Part shown: positions 9,641 to 22,500 of the stretch, piece by piece
Position numbering within the stretch: the first letter of the stretch is position 1
Layout of the letters: every line of letters starts with the position of its first letter
Source of the DNA: Parapristionchus giblindavisi
Taxonomy: Eukaryota; Nematoda; Chromadorea; Rhabditida; Diplogasteridae
DNA length: 64,000 nt
NCBI GenBank assembly: GCA_943737045.1
Contig: CALSFV010000503.1
Coordinates: 1 to 64,000, forward strand
Direction: 5' to 3'
Position numbers and translations under genes: made by a program
Notes under the pieces: model-generated
Database searches by the model: none
Told to the model about the DNA's origin: nothing
The model's input: the letters and a program-made list of their open reading frames with translations, nothing else

Positions 9641-11050
9641 GCTTAAATGAGGAGCTTGGGTGTCGACTGGTCAAGTCTGGGCCTCGGGGAGTCAATTGGT
9701 CAAGATTGGAGCTCAGTGGAGCTCAGTCGGAGCTCAGTTGGAGCTTGGGTGTCCATTGCTTAATTGAGGAGCTTGGGTGTCGACTGGTCAAGTTTGGGCC
9801 TCGGGGAGTCAATTGGTCAAGATTGGAGCTCAATTGGAGCTCAGTTGGAGCTCAGTCGGAGCTTGGGGTCCATGGGTTAATTGAGGAGCTTGGGTGTCGA
9901 CTGGTCAAGTCTGGGCCTCGGGGAGTCAATGGTCAAGATTGGAGCTCAGTTGGAGCTCAGTCGGAGCTCAGTTGGAGCTTGGGTGTCCATTGCTTAATTG
10001 AGGAGCTTGGGTGTCGACTGGTCAAGTCTGGGCCTCGGGGAGTCAATTGGTCAAGATTGGAGCTCAGTTGGAGCTCAGTTGGAGCTCAGTCGGAGCTTGG
10101 GGTCCATGGGTTAATTGAGGAGCTTGGGTGTCGACTGGTCAAGTTTGGGCCTCGGGGAGTCGATTGGTCAAGATTGGAGCTCAATTAGAGCTCAGTTGGA
10201 GCTCAGTCGGAGCTTGGGGTCCATGGGTTAATTGAGGAGCTTGGGTGTCGACTGGTCAAGTTTGGGCCTCGGGGAGTCAATTGGTCAAGATTGGAGCTCA
10301 GTTGGAGCTTAGTCGGAGCTCAGTTGGAGCTTGGGTGTCCATTGCTTAATTGAGGAGCTTGGGTGTCGACTGGTCAAGTTTGGGCCTCAGGGAGTCAATT
10401 GGTCAAGATTGAGCTCAGTTGGAGCTCAGTCGGAGCTCAGTTGGAGCTTGGGTGTCCATTTCTTAATTGAGGAGCTTTGGTGTCGACTGGTCAAGTTTGG
10501 GCCTCGGGAGTCATTGGTCAAGATTGGAGCTCAATTGGAGCTCAGTCGGAGCTTAGTTGGAGCTTGGGTGTCCATTGCTTAATTGAGGAGCTTGGGTGTC
10601 GACTGGTCAAGTTTGGGCCTCGGGGAGTCAATTGGTCAAGATTGGAGCTCAGTTGGAGCTCAGTCGGAGCTCAGTTGGAGCTTGGGTGTCCATTGCTTAA
10701 ATGAGGAGCTTGGGTGTCGACTGGTCAATTCTGGAACTCGGGGAGTCCATCCGTGAAGTTTGGAGCTCAGTTGGAGCTCAGTCGGAGCTCAGTCGGAGCT
10801 TGGGGTCCATGGGTTAATTGAGGAGCTTGGGTGTCGACTGGTCAAGTTTGGGCCTCGGGGAGTCGATTGGTCAAGATTGGAGCTCAATTAGAGCTCAGTT
10901 GGAGCTCAGTCGGAGCTTGGGGTCCATGGGTTAATGAGGAGCTTGGGTGTCGACTGGTCAAGTTTGGCCTCGGGGAGTCAATTGGTCAAGATTGGAGCTC
11001 AGTTGGAGCTTAGTCGGAGCTCAGTTGGAGCTTGGGTGTCCATTGCTTAA

Positions 11051-12590
11051 TTGAGGAGCTTGGGTGTCGACTGGTCAAGTTTGGGCCTCAGGGAGTCAAT
11101 TGGTCAAGATTGGAGCTCAGTTGGAGCTCAGTCGGAGCTTAGTTGGAGCTTGGGTGTCCATTGCTTAATTGAGGAGCTTGGGTGTCGACTGGTCAAGTTT
11201 GGGCCTCGGGGAGTCAATTGGTCAAGATTGGAGCTCAGTTGGAGCTCAGTCGGAGCTCAGTTGGAGCTTGGGTGTCCATTGCTTAAATGAGGAGCTTGGG
11301 TGTCGACTGGTCAAGTCTGGGCCTCGGGGAGTCAATTGGTCAAGATTGGAGCTCAGTTGGAGCTCAGTCGGAGCTCAGTTGGAGCTTGGGTGTCCATTGC
11401 TTAATTGAGGAGCTTGGGTGTCGACTGGTCAAGTTTGGGCCTCGGGGAGTCAATTGGTCAAGATTGGAGCTCAATTGGAGCTCAGTTGGAGCTCAGTCGG
11501 AGCTTGGGGTCCATGGGTTAATTGAGGAGCTTGGGTGTCGACTGGTCAAGTCTGGGCCTCGGGGAGTCAATTGGTCAAGATTGGAGCTCAGTTGGAGCTC
11601 AGTCGGAGCTCAGTTGGAGCTTGGGTGTCCATTGCTTAATTGAGGAGCTTGGGTGTCGACTGGTCAAGTCTGGGCCTCGGGGAGTCAATTGGTCAAGATT
11701 GGAGCTCAGTTGGAGCTCAGTCGGAGCTCAGTCGGAGCTTGGGGTCCATGGGTTAATTGAGGAGCTTGGGTGTCGACTGGTCAAGTTTGGGCCTCGGGGA
11801 GTCGATTGGTCAAGATTGGAGCTCAATTAGAGCTCAGTTGGAGCTCAGTCGGAGCTTGGGGTCCATGGGTTAATTGAGGAGCTTGGGTGTCGACTGGTCA
11901 AGTTTGGGCCTCGGGGAGTCAATTGGTCAAGATTGGAGCTCAGTTGGAGCTTAGTCGGAGCTCAGTTGGAGCTTGGGTGTCCATTGCTTAATTGAGGAGC
12001 TTGGGTGTCGACTGGTCAAGTTTGGGCCTCAGGGAGTCAATTGGTCAAGATTGGAGCTCAGTTGGAGCTCAGTCGGAGCTTAGTTGGAGCTTGGGTGTCC
12101 ATTGCTTAATTGAGGAGCTTGGGTGTCGACTGGTCAAGTTTGGGCCTCGGGGAGTCAATTGGTCAAGATTGGAGCTCAGTTGGAGCTCAGTCGGAGCTCA
12201 GTTGGAGCTTGGGTGTCCATTGCTTAAATGAGGAGCTTGGGTGTCGACTGGTCAAGTCTGGGCCTCGGGGAGTCAATTGGTCAAGATTGGAGCTCAGTTG
12301 GAGCTCAGTCGGAGCTCAGTTGGAGCTTGGGTGTCCATTGCTTAATTGAGGAGCTTGGGTGTCGACTGGTCAAGTTTGGGCCTCGGGGAGTCAATTGGTC
12401 AAGATTGGAGCTCAATTGGAGCTCAGTTGGAGCTCAGTCGGAGCTTGGGGTCCATGGGTTAATTGAGGAGCTTGGGTGTCGACTGGTCAAGTCTGGGCCT
12501 CGGGGAGTCAATTGGTCAAGATTGGAGCTCAGTTGGAGCTCAGTCGGAGCTCAGTTGGAGCTTGGGTGTCCATTGCTTAATTGAGGAGCT
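11051..12590 (+). repeat. Higher-order repeat of about 941 bp (8 monomers)
   Basis: A series of variant monomers starting near 11051 repeats at 11992 (941 bp). Corresponding steps are 21596/22537 and 23242/24184, and 46501/47442. Block order is conserved between mega-units. Confidence 0.7.
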
Positions 12591-12680
12591 TGGGTGTCGA
12601 CTGGTCAAATCTGGGCCTCGGGGAGTCGATTGGTCAAGATTGGAGCTCAATTGGAGCTCAGTCGGAGCTCAGTTGGAGCT

Positions 12681-13040
12681 TGGTGGTGCTTGGGTAAAGT
12701 GTAGAGCTTGGGGTATCCAGGGGTCAAGTTTGGACCAAGCTGTGAGGTCTGGGGACCTCTGGGGCACGATTGGCCGTCAGCCAATCAGCGTCGACCTAGC
12801 CGATGCGAGGCTCCGCCCACCGTGACATAGAAGCGGACATTTCGAGACATTTTAGCACCTCAGCCTCGACTAGGCCCCGATATGGTACCGACATGGGACC
12901 GGTGCCGATCGAATATTCAGACATCGGCAAGCTTAAGTCCAAGTTTTGGTACCAGTGGTACCAAAGGGAACCGAGATACAGGGTTAGGCCACGCCCCCTC
13001 CTAGTTTACTGTGGGGGAGAACTCATCCTAAACCCAAATG
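12681..13040 (+). other. Non-tandem flank, type B, before cassette 2
   Basis: Homologous to the type A flank but with many substitutions (ATAGAAGCGGACATTTCGAG in place of the A text near 700). It keeps CAGCCAATCAGC (12778-12789), CTCCGCCC (12811-12818) and CCACGCCCCC (12989-12998). It has a perfect inverted repeat, TTTGGTACCA, G, TGGTACCAAA, at 12945-12965, only partly formed in type A. A single TTAGGC is embedded in GGGTTAGGCCACGCCC. The homologous copies at 24873-25232 and 37333-37692 look the same. Confidence 0.8.
12778..12998 (+). promoter_or_regulatory. Promoter-like motif cluster, type B
   Basis: NF-Y-type CCAAT box, GC box and CACGCCCC box in the same order and spacing class as in cassette 1. 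They are kept although the surrounding flank has diverged from type A. There is no independent evidence of transcription. Confidence 0.3.
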
Positions 13041-13065
13041 GGCCAGTCTCTTGCAGAGACTGGCC
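13041..13065. other. Perfect hairpin abutting telomere array, cassette 2
   Basis: Stem GGCCAGTCTCT pairs with AGAGACTGGCC, loop TGC. Compared with cassettes 1 and 5, one stem pair is T:A in place of C:G, changed on both sides. Confidence 0.9.
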
Positions 13066-13316
13066 TTAAGCCTAAGCCTAAGCCTAAGCCTAAGCCTAAG
13101 CCTAAGCCTAAGCCTAAGCCTAAGCCTAAGCCTAAGCCTAAGCCTAAGCCTAAGCCTAAGCCTAAGCCTAAGCCTAAGCCTAAGCCTAAGCCTAAGCCTA
13201 AGCCTAAGCCTAAGCCTAAGCCTAAGCCTAAGCCTAAGCCTAAGCCTAAGCCTAAGCCTAAGCCTAAGCCTAAGCCTAAGCCTAAGCCTAAGCCTAAGCC
13301 TAAGCCTAAGCCTAAC
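13066..13316 (-). repeat. Interstitial telomeric array (TTAGGC)n, cassette 2
   Basis: About 42 perfect GCCTAA copies on +, opening with TTAAGCC and closing with CCTAACCCCAAGCC at the foldback tip. Confidence 0.95.
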
Positions 13317-15306
13317 CCCAAGCCTCGCATCATAAGGGAGTGCGGATATAGTAGAAGCCTTTCTTTGAGGGCTGCAGCCCTCAAATAAAAGGTATTCATT
13401 TGGGTTTAGAGAGTATGCATGAATCATATTCTCTCAAGCCTAATAAAAGTAGAAGAATCGAAAAAGTTGACAACACGTTAGGGTATCAATGCATATTTCG
13501 TATTCTCTCAAGATAAATAAAAGTAGAAGAATCGCAAAAGTTGATAAACGAATCCCTGAACATGACACCGAAATCTTTGAAAATTAGATAGAAATCCATG
13601 AACATGATACAGAAAACCCTGAACATAACAGAGAAATCCCTGAACATCATACAGAAATCCCTGAACATGAGATGGAAATCCCTGAACGTGATAGAGGTGA
13701 TATACCTGAACGTTCATGATGAGAAGGTTAATCACCCATGATTAAAAAATTAATCGTGACCACTTAATCGCCGCTTTCCAGGCCCTGGGGTACTCTCTTA
13801 AGATAAATAAAAGTAGAAGAATCGCAAAAAGTTGACAAACGTTAGTGTAACAGTGCATAAATCGTATTCTCTCAAGGTTAATAAAAGTAGAAGAATCTTT
13901 TCCCGCCCAAATGGGCGCCTTTTATTTTGCGCTAGCGATTTACGACAAAGATAATTGATGCGCAGTTCCCCTTCTCGCACATCCATTGGTTGAGTGAGGT
14001 AATCAGCAATGCACAAGGACAAGCCTATGACTGACAGATATTATGTTGTTTAATTTAATATTTTTACCCAGAGGTCCCCCGACCTCCCAACTGAAGTGTG
14101 ACCCCTGCTGAGTTTATGGAGAAGTCCGGTGCTGTTGAGTTTGCAAATAGATAAGTTCTGTTAAACTTTGAGTTAATTCGTTTAAAAGAGTTGCGAAAAA
14201 ATCTCTCGTGCAATATTAACACGAACTCTCACATTGAATGCTCACCCTCACTATCCCATACAATATTCATCCATCCTTGCACCTGCATTATTCAGTCACA
14301 CTTTCACCTACATTATTCTGCACTTTCAAGTCGAATTTTCAATCGCATTCTCACCCGCTTTTTCACGCGCACTTTTACCCGCTGATGGGAAAAGTATTCA
14401 ACCCAACTGACACACATTCAGAAACACTTTCACCCGCACTTGCACACGCAATGTTCACCTGCTTTCCCAAACTGCGATTTCAAAAACCTGTAATTTCATA
14501 AGCCTTCCTTACGCAAGAGACTCTGCCGCGCGTCGCACTATTCACACCCATTTTCATCCACATTATTCAGTCACAATTTCGCCCGCACTTGAACACGCAA
14601 TGTTCTCCTGCTTTCCCAATCCGTGATTTCAAAAACTGTGAAAGCCTTCCTTGCGCAAAAGCCTCTGCCGCGCGTCGTCGAAATCGCTAGCGCAAAATAA
14701 AAGGCGCCCATTTGGGCGGGAAAAGATTCTTCTACTTTTATTAACCTTGAGAGAATACGATTTATGCACTGTTACACTAACGTTTGTCAACTTTTTGCGA
14801 TTCTTCTACTTTTATTTATCTTAAGAGAGTACCCCAGGGCCTGGAAAGCGGCGATTAAGTGGTCACGATTAATTTTTTAATCATGGGTGATTAACCTTCT
14901 CATCATGAACGTTCAGGTATATCACCTCTATCACGTTCAGGGATTTCCATCTCATGTTCAGGGATTTCTGTATGATGTTCAGGGATTTCTCTGTTATGTT
15001 CAGGGTTTTCTGTATCATGTTCATGGATTTCTATCTAATTTTCAAAGATTTCGGTGTCATGTTCAGGGATTCGTTTATCAACTTTTGCGATTCTTCTACT
15101 TTTATTTATCTTGAGAGAATACGAAATATGCATTGATACCCTAACGTGTTGTCAACTTTTTCGATTCTTCTACTTTTATTAGGCTTGAGAGAATATGATT
15201 CATGCATACTCTCTAAACCCAAATGAATACCTTTTATTTGAGGGCTGCAGCCCTCAAAGAAAGGCTTCTACTATATCCGCACTCCCTTATGATGCGAGGC
15301 TTGGGG
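13317..15306. mobile_element. Short foldback element, copy 2
   Basis: Left arm 13317-13941, core 13942-14680, right arm 14681-15306. The arms are complementary without the extra G seen in copy 1, which gives a nearly 2-kb foldback. Confidence 0.8.
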
Positions 15307-15324
15307 GTTCCTTTAGTTTTATTG

Positions 15325-15345
15325 AATCGCGGTGAAACCGCGATT
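15325..15345. other. Short hairpin right of foldback, cassette 2
   Basis: Same 9-bp stem and GAA loop as at 3144-3164. Confidence 0.88.
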
Positions 15346-16056
15346 TAAAATCATTGCAGAGAATAAAATAATTTTTTCACACTATCTACAACATATAAAC
15401 TTTTAGAATAATATGCATGTAATAAAGTACTCTTACGAAATATAAAGACAAATATTTTTTATGACCCGTACATCTCATCCGTCTATCATAGAAAATAACA
15501 AGTATTATAATATTATCTTAAGTTTTGAATAAAAGAAATTGTATCATTTGGTAAATTATCTACTATTACTTATGTTATTCCAAGTACATACAATTCGTGC
15601 TATTTAACATATGTAATATCAATTACCGACTGATTGAATACAATTTAGTATGATGAGACGTTTGGCAACAAAGTCGATGTTTATTCGATGATATTGAAAA
15701 TATACGCGATTAGTACCATTTGCCACCTGTTTTATCACTGGTGGAACGAATGGACAACATTTTGTAGATTGGAGTACATTGTATAACATTCGATTTTCTG
15801 GTAGTTCATATCGAATCGATGAAATTATAAGTATATACGATTCATACCATTTGGCTTGCGAAATATCACTGCCAGATCAATTGGACAAAATTTTGGAAAT
15901 TGGGGTAGTTATGGGAGTACATTATGTAAAATTCGATTTTTGATCGATGATAATATAGTATACACGATTCACAAGTATACACGATTCACACCACGCGGGT
16001 CGTGTAATATCAATGGCACATGGATTGGACAACTGCTTGTACAATCCGATATTTTG
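15346..16056. repeat. AT-rich spacer with worn repeats of about 130 bp, unit 2
   Basis: Copy of the 3165-3875 spacer, differing by a few 1-bp indels (for example six T where unit 1 has seven near 15370). Confidence 0.6.
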
Positions 16057-16507
16057 GCGTCGGCGCCCTGGCGTCCTGGTGTCCGGGCAAGTATTTGACA
16101 CATGTATTATTGATGCCCTTTTGATTCGACACCTTTTTGTACAATCTTATATTTTGGCGCCGGCGCCCGCGCCCTAGCGCTCTGAGTCCGGTCGACCAAT
16201 TGACATTTGTATTATTGACGCCCGTTCGATTTGACACCTTTTGTACAATCTTATATTTTGGCGCCGGCGCCCGCGCCCTAGCGCTCTGGCGTCCGGTCGA
16301 CCAATTAACATTTGTATTATTGACGCCCGTTCGATTTGACACCTTTTTGTACAATCTTATATTTTGGCGCCGGCGGCCCCGCGCCCTAGCGCTCTGGCGT
16401 CCGGTCGACCAATTAACATTTGTATTATTGACGCCCGTTCGATTTGACACCTTTTTGTACAATCTTATATTTTGGCGTCGGCGCACGCGCCCAAGCGCCC
16501 TGGCGTC
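16057..16507 (+). repeat. 106-bp tandem repeat, unit 2
   Basis: Five copies as in unit 1. The fourth has a private change in its GC core (GCGCCGGCGGCCCCGCGCC near 16368). Confidence 0.88.
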
Positions 16508-19500
16508 CAGTTTGGAGCTCAGTTGGAGCTCAGTCGGAGCTTGGGGGTCCATGGGTTAATTGAGGAGCTTGGGTGTCCACTGGTCAAGTTTGGAGCTCAG
16601 GTAGTCGATCGGTCAATATTGGAGCTCAGTTGGAGCTCAGGTGGAGCTTGGGGGTCCATTGCTTAATTGAGGAGCTTGGGTGTCCACTGGTCAAGTTTGG
16701 AGCTCGGGGAGTCGATTGGTCAAGATTGGAGCTCAATTGGAGCTCAGTCGGAGCTTGGGGATCCATGGGTTAACTGAGGAGCTTGGGTGTCCACTGGTCA
16801 AGTTTGGAGCTCGGGGAGTCCATCCGTCATGTTTGGAGCTCAGTTGGAGCTCAGGTGGAGCTTGGGGGTCCATTGCTTAATTGAGGAGCTTGGGTGTCGA
16901 CTGGTCAAGTCTGGGCCTCGGGATGTCAATTGGTCAAGATTGGAGCTCAGTTGGAGCTCAGTCGGAGCTCAGTTAGAGCTTGGGTGTCCATTGCTTAATT
17001 GGGGAGCTTGGGTGTCCATTGCTTAATTGAGGAGCTTGGGTGTCGACTGGTCAAGTTTGGGCCTCGGGGAGTCGATTGGTCAAGATTGGAGCTCAATTGG
17101 AGCTCAGTCGGAGCTTGGGGATCCATGGGTTAACTGAGGAGCTTGGGTGTCCACTAGTCAAGTTTGGAGCTCGGGGAGTCCATCCGTCATGTTTGGAGCT
17201 CAGTTGGAGCTCAGGTGGAGCTTGGGGGTCCATTGCTTAATTGAGGAGCTTGGGTGTCGACTGGTCAAGTTTGGGCCTCGGGAGTCAATTGGTCAAGATT
17301 GGAGCTCAATTGGAGCTCACTCGGAGCTCAGTTGGAGCTTGGGTGTCCATTGCTTAATTGAGGAGCTTGGGTGTCGACTGGTCAAATTTGGGCCTCGGGG
17401 AGTCAATTGGTCAAGATTGGAGCTCAGTTGGAGCTCAGTCGGAGCTCAGTTGGAGCTTGGGTGTCCATTGCTTAAATGAGGAGCTTGGGTGTCGACTGGT
17501 CAAGTTTGGGCCTCGGGGAGTCAATTGGTCAAGATTAGAGCTCAGTTGGAGCTCAGTCGGAGCTCAGTTGGAGCTTGGGTGTCCATTGCTTAATTGAGGA
17601 GCTTGGGTGTCGACTGGTCAAGTTTGGGCCTCGGGGAGTCAATTGGTCAAGATTGGAGCTCAATTGGAGCTCAGTCGGAGCTCAGTTGGAGCTTGGGTGT
17701 CCATTGCTTAATTGAGGAGCTTGGGTGTCGACTGGTCAAGTTTGGGCCTCGGGGAGTCAATTGGTCAAGATTGGAGCTCAGTTGGAGCTCAGTCGGAGCT
17801 CAGTTGGAGCTTGGGTGTCCATTGCTTAATTGAGGAGCTTGGGTGTCGACTGGTCAAATTTGGGCCTCGGGGAGTCAATTGGTCAAGATTGGAGCTCAGT
17901 TGGAGCTCAGTCGGATCTCAGTTGGAGCTTGGGTGTCCATTGCTTAATTGAGGAGCTTGGGTGTCGACTGGTCAAATTTGGGCCTCGGGGAGTCAATTGG
18001 TCAAGATTGGAGCTCAGTTGGAGCTCAGTCGGAGCTCAGTTGGAGCTTGGGTGTCCATTGCTTAAATGAGGAGCTTGGGTGTCGACTGGTCAAGTCTGGG
18101 CCTCGGGGAGTCAATTGGTCAAGATTGGAGCTCAGTTGGAGCTCAGTCGGAGCTCAGTTGGAGCTTGGGTGTCCATTGCTTAATTGAGGAGCTTGGGTGT
18201 CGACTGGTCAAATTTGGGCCTCGGGGAGTCAATTGGTCAAGATTGGAGCTCAGTTGGAGCTCAGTCGGAGCTCAGTTGGAGCTTGGGTGTCCATTGCTTA
18301 ATTGAGGAGCTTGGGTGTCGACTGGTCAAGTTTGGGCCTCGGGGAGTCAATTGGTCAAGATTGGAGCTCAGTTGGAGCTCAGTCGGAGCTCAGTTGGAGC
18401 TTGGGTGTCCATTGCTTAATTGAGGAGCTTGGGTGTCGACTGGTCAAATTTGGGCCTCGGGGAGTCAATTGGTCAAGATTGGAGCTCAGTTGGAGCTCAG
18501 TCGGAGCTCAGTTGGAGCTTGGGTGTCCATTGCTTAATTGAGGAGCTTGGGTGTCGACTGGTCAAATTTGGGCCTCGGGGAGTCAATTGGTCAAGATTGG
18601 AGCTCAGTTGGAGCTCAGTCGGAGCTCAGTTGGAGCTTGGGTGTCCATTGCTTAATTGAGGAGCTTGGGTGTCGACTGGTCAAGTTTGGGCCTCGGGAGT
18701 CAATTGGTCAAGATTGGAGCTCAATTGGAGCTCAGTCGGAGCTCAGTTGGAGCTTGGGTGTCCATTGCTTAATTGAGGAGCTTGGGTGTCGACTGGTCAA
18801 GTTTGGGCCTCGGGGAGTCAATTGGTCAAGATTGGAGCTCAGTTGGAGCTCAGTCGGAGCTCAGTTGGAGCTTGGGTGTCCATTGCTTAATTGAGGAGCT
18901 TGGGTGTCGACTGGTCAAATTTGGGCCTCGGGGAGTCAATTGGTCAAGATTGGAGCTCAGTTGGAGCTCAGTCGGAGCTCAGTTGGAGCTTGGGTGTCCA
19001 TTGCTTAATTGAGGAGCTTGGGTGTCGACTGGTCAAATTTGGGCCTCGGGGAGTCAATTGGTCAAGATTGGAGCTCAGTTGGAGCTCAGTCGGAGCTCAG
19101 TTGGAGCTTGGGTGTCCATTGCTTAATTGAGGAGCTTGGGTGTCGACTGGTCAAGTTTGGGCCTCGGGAGTCAATTGGTCAAGATTGGAGCTCAATTGGA
19201 GCTCAGTCGGAGCTCAGTTGGAGCTTGGGTGTCCATTGCTTAATTGAGGAGCTTGGGTGTCGACTGGTCAAGTTTGGGCCTCGGGGAGTCAATTGGTCAA
19301 GATTGGAGCTCAGTTGGAGCTCAGTCGGAGCTCAGTTGGAGCTTGGGTGTCCATTGCTTAATTGAGGAGCTTGGGTGTCGACTGGTCAAATTTGGGCCTC
19401 GGGGAGTCAATTGGTCAAGATTGGAGCTCAGTTGGAGCTCAGTCGGAGCTCAGTTGGAGCTTGGGTGTCCATTGCTTAAATGAGGAGCTTGGGTGTCGAC

Positions 19501-22500
19501 TGGTCAAGTTTGGGCCTTGGGGAGTCAATTGGTCAAGATTAGAGCTCAGTTGGAGCTCAGTCGGAGCTCAGTTGGAGCTTGGGTGTCCATTGCTTAATTG
19601 AGGAGCTTGGGTGTCGACTGGTCAAATTTGGGCCTCGGGGAGTCAATTGGTCAAGATTGGAGCTCAGTTGGAGCTCAGTCGGAGCTCAGTTGGAGCTTGG
19701 GTGTCCATTGCTTAATTGAGGAGCTTGGGTGTCGACTGGTCAAATTTGGGCCTCGGGAGTCAATTGGTCAAGATTGGAGCTCAGTTGGAGCTCAGTCGGA
19801 GCTCAGTTGGAGCTTGGGTGTCCATTGCTTAATTGAGGAGCTTGGGTGTCGACTGGTCAAATTTGGGCCTCGGGGAGTCAATTGGTCAAGATTGGAGCTC
19901 AGTTGGAGCTCAGTCGGAGCTCAGTTGGAGCTTGGGTGTCCATTGCTTAATTGAGGAGCTTGGGTGTCGACTGGTCAAATTTGGGCCTCGGGGAGTCAAT
20001 TGGTCAAGATTGGAGCTCAGTTGGAGCTCAGTCGGAGCTCAGTTGGAGCTTGGGTGTCCATTGCTTAATTGAGGAGCTTGGGTGTCGACTGGTCAAATTT
20101 GGGCCTCGGGGAGTCAATTGGTCAAGATTGGAGCTCAGTTGGAGCTCAGTCGGAGCTCAGTTGGAGCTTGGGTGTCCATTTCTTAATTGAGGAGCTTTGG
20201 TGTCGACTGGTCAAGTTTGGGCCTCGGGAGTCAATTGGTCAAGATTGGAGCTCAATTGGAGCTCAGTCGGAGCTTAGTTGGAGCTTGGGTGTCCATTGCT
20301 TAATTGAGGAGCTTGGGTGTCGACTGGTCAAGTTTGGGCCTCGGGAGTCAATTGGTCAAGATTGGAGCTCAGTTGGAGCTCAGTCGGAGCTCAGTTGGAG
20401 CTTGGGTGTCCATTGCTTAAATGAGGAGCTTGGGTGTCGACTGGTCAATTCTGGAACTCGGGGAGTCCATCCGTGAAGTTTGGAGCTCAGTTGGAGCTCA
20501 GTCGGAGCTCAGTCGGAGCTTGGGGTCCATGGGTTAATTGAGGAGCTTGGGTGTCGACTGGTCAAGTTTGGGCCTCGGGGAGTCGATTGGTCAAGATTGG
20601 AGCTCAGTTGGAGCTCAGTCGGAGCTCAGTTGGAGCTTGGGTGTCCATTGCTTAATTGAGGAGCTTGGGTGTCGACTGGTCAAATTTGGGCCTCGGGGAG
20701 TCAATTGGTCAAGATTGGAGCTCAGTTGGAGCTCAGTCGGAGCTCAGTTGGAGCTTGGGTGTCCATTGCTTAATTGAGGAGCTTGGGTGTCGACTGGTCA
20801 AATTTGGGCCTCGGGGAGTCAATTGGTCAAGATTGGAGCTCAGTTGGAGCTCAGTCGGAGCTCAGTTGGAGCTTGGGTGTCCATTGCTTAATTGAGGAGC
20901 TTGGGTGTCGACTGGTCAAATTTGGGCCTCGGGGAGTCAATTGGTCAAGATTGGAGCTCAGTTGGAGCTCAGTCGGAGCTCAGTTGGAGCTTGGGTGTCC
21001 ATTTCTTAATTGAGGAGCTTTGGTGTCGACTGGTCAAGTTTGGGCCTCGGGAGTCAATTGGTCAAGATTGGAGCTCAATTGGAGCTCAGTCGGAGCTTAG
21101 TTGGAGCTTGGGTGTCCATTGCTTAATTGAGGAGCTTGGGTGTCGACTGGTCAAGTTTGGGCCTCGGGGAGTCAATTGGTCAAGATTGGAGCTCAGTTGG
21201 AGCTCAGTCGGAGCTCAGTTGGAGCTTGGGTGTCCATTGCTTAAATGAGGAGCTTGGGTGTCGACTGGTCAATTCTGGAACTCGGGAGTCCATCCGTGAA
21301 GTTTGGAGCTCAGTTGGAGCTCAGTCGGAGCTCAGTCGGAGCTTGGGGTCCATGGGTTAATTGAGGAGCTTGGGTGTCGACTGGTCAAGTTTGGGCCTCG
21401 GGGAGTCGATTGGTCAAGATTGGAGCTCAATTAGAGCTCAGTTGGAGCTCAGTCGGAGCTTGGGGTCCATGGGTTAATTGAGGAGCTTGGGTGTCGACTG
21501 GTCAAGTTTGGGCCTCGGGGAGTCAATTGGTCAAGATTGGAGCTCAGTTGGAGCTTAGTCGGAGCTCAGTTGGAGCTTGGGTGTCCATTGCTTAATTGAG
21601 GAGCTTGGGTGTCGACTGGTCAAGTTTGGGCCTCAGGGAGTCAATTGGTCAAGATTGGAGCTCAGTTGGAGCTCAGTCGGAGCTTAGTTGGAGCTTGGGT
21701 GTCCATTGCTTAATTGAGGAGCTTGGGTGTCGACTGGTCAAGTTTGGGCCTCGGGGAGTCAATTGGTCAAGATTGGAGCTCAGTTGGAGCTCAGTCGGAG
21801 CTCAGTTGGAGCTTGGGTGTCCATTGCTTAAATGAGGAGCTTGGGTGTCGACTGGTCAAGTCTGGGCCTCGGGGAGTCAATTGGTCAAGATTGGAGCTCA
21901 GTTGGAGCTCAGTCGGAGCTCAGTTGGAGCTTGGGTGTCCATTGCTTAATTGAGGAGCTTGGGTGTCGACTGGTCAAGTTTGGGCCTCGGGGAGTCAATT
22001 GGTCAAGATTGGAGCTCAATTGGAGCTCAGTTGGAGCTCAGTCGGAGCTTGGGGTCCATGGGTTAATTGAGGAGCTTGGGTGTCGACTGGTCAAGTCTGG
22101 GCCTCGGGGAGTCAATTGGTCAAGATTGGAGCTCAGTTGGAGCTCAGTCGGAGCTCAGTTGGAGCTTGGGTGTCCATTGCTTAATTGAGGAGCTTGGGTG
22201 TCGACTGGTCAAGTCTGGGCCTCGGGGAGTCAATTGGTCAAGATTGGAGCTCAGTTGGAGCTCAGTTGGAGCTCAGTCGGAGCTTGGGGTCCATGGGTTA
22301 ATTGAGGAGCTTGGGTGTCGACTGGTCAAGTTTGGGCCTCGGGGAGTCGATTGGTCAAGATTGGAGCTCAATTAGAGCTCAGTTGGAGCTCAGTCGGAGC
22401 TTGGGGTCCATGGGTTAATTGAGGAGCTTGGGTGTCGACTGGTCAAGTTTGGGCCTCGGGGAGTCAATTGGTCAAGATTGGAGCTCAGTTGGAGCTTAGT

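Larger units (their letters stand above)
4325..12680 (+). repeat. 107/118-bp minisatellite, mega-unit 1
   Basis: About 71 copies. The first few monomers (4325-4700) are 107 bp with two 11-bp GGAGCTCAGNN subrepeats; most later ones are 118 bp with three. Some are 117 bp (CTCGGGAGTC in place of CTCGGGGAGTC). Monomer variants such as CATTTCTTAATTGAGGAGC, CTTAAATGAGG, CAATTAGAGCTC and CTCGGGGAGTCCATCCG are arranged in blocks that recur in units 2-4. Many overlapping short frames arise here and are not genes. Confidence 0.95.
908..13040 (+). repeat. Mega-unit 1 (about 12.1 kb)
   Basis: Runs hairpin to hairpin. Order: hairpin, telomere array (205 bp), short foldback element, hairpin, AT-rich spacer, 106-bp repeats, minisatellite, type B flank. 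It matches units 2 and 3 module by module, with differences seen mostly as single-base changes and 1-bp indels. Its minisatellite has more private 1-bp indels than those of units 2-4, which may be real or a consensus-quality effect. Confidence 0.9.

Noticed and set aside
4288..12825. Serial 79-aa and 118-aa frames (MRSLGVDWS...) across the minisatellite
   Set aside because: They follow the 118-bp monomer, which is not a multiple of three, so each ends after about two monomers. Overlapping copies in shifted frames cannot form one protein, and 1-bp indels are not selected against.
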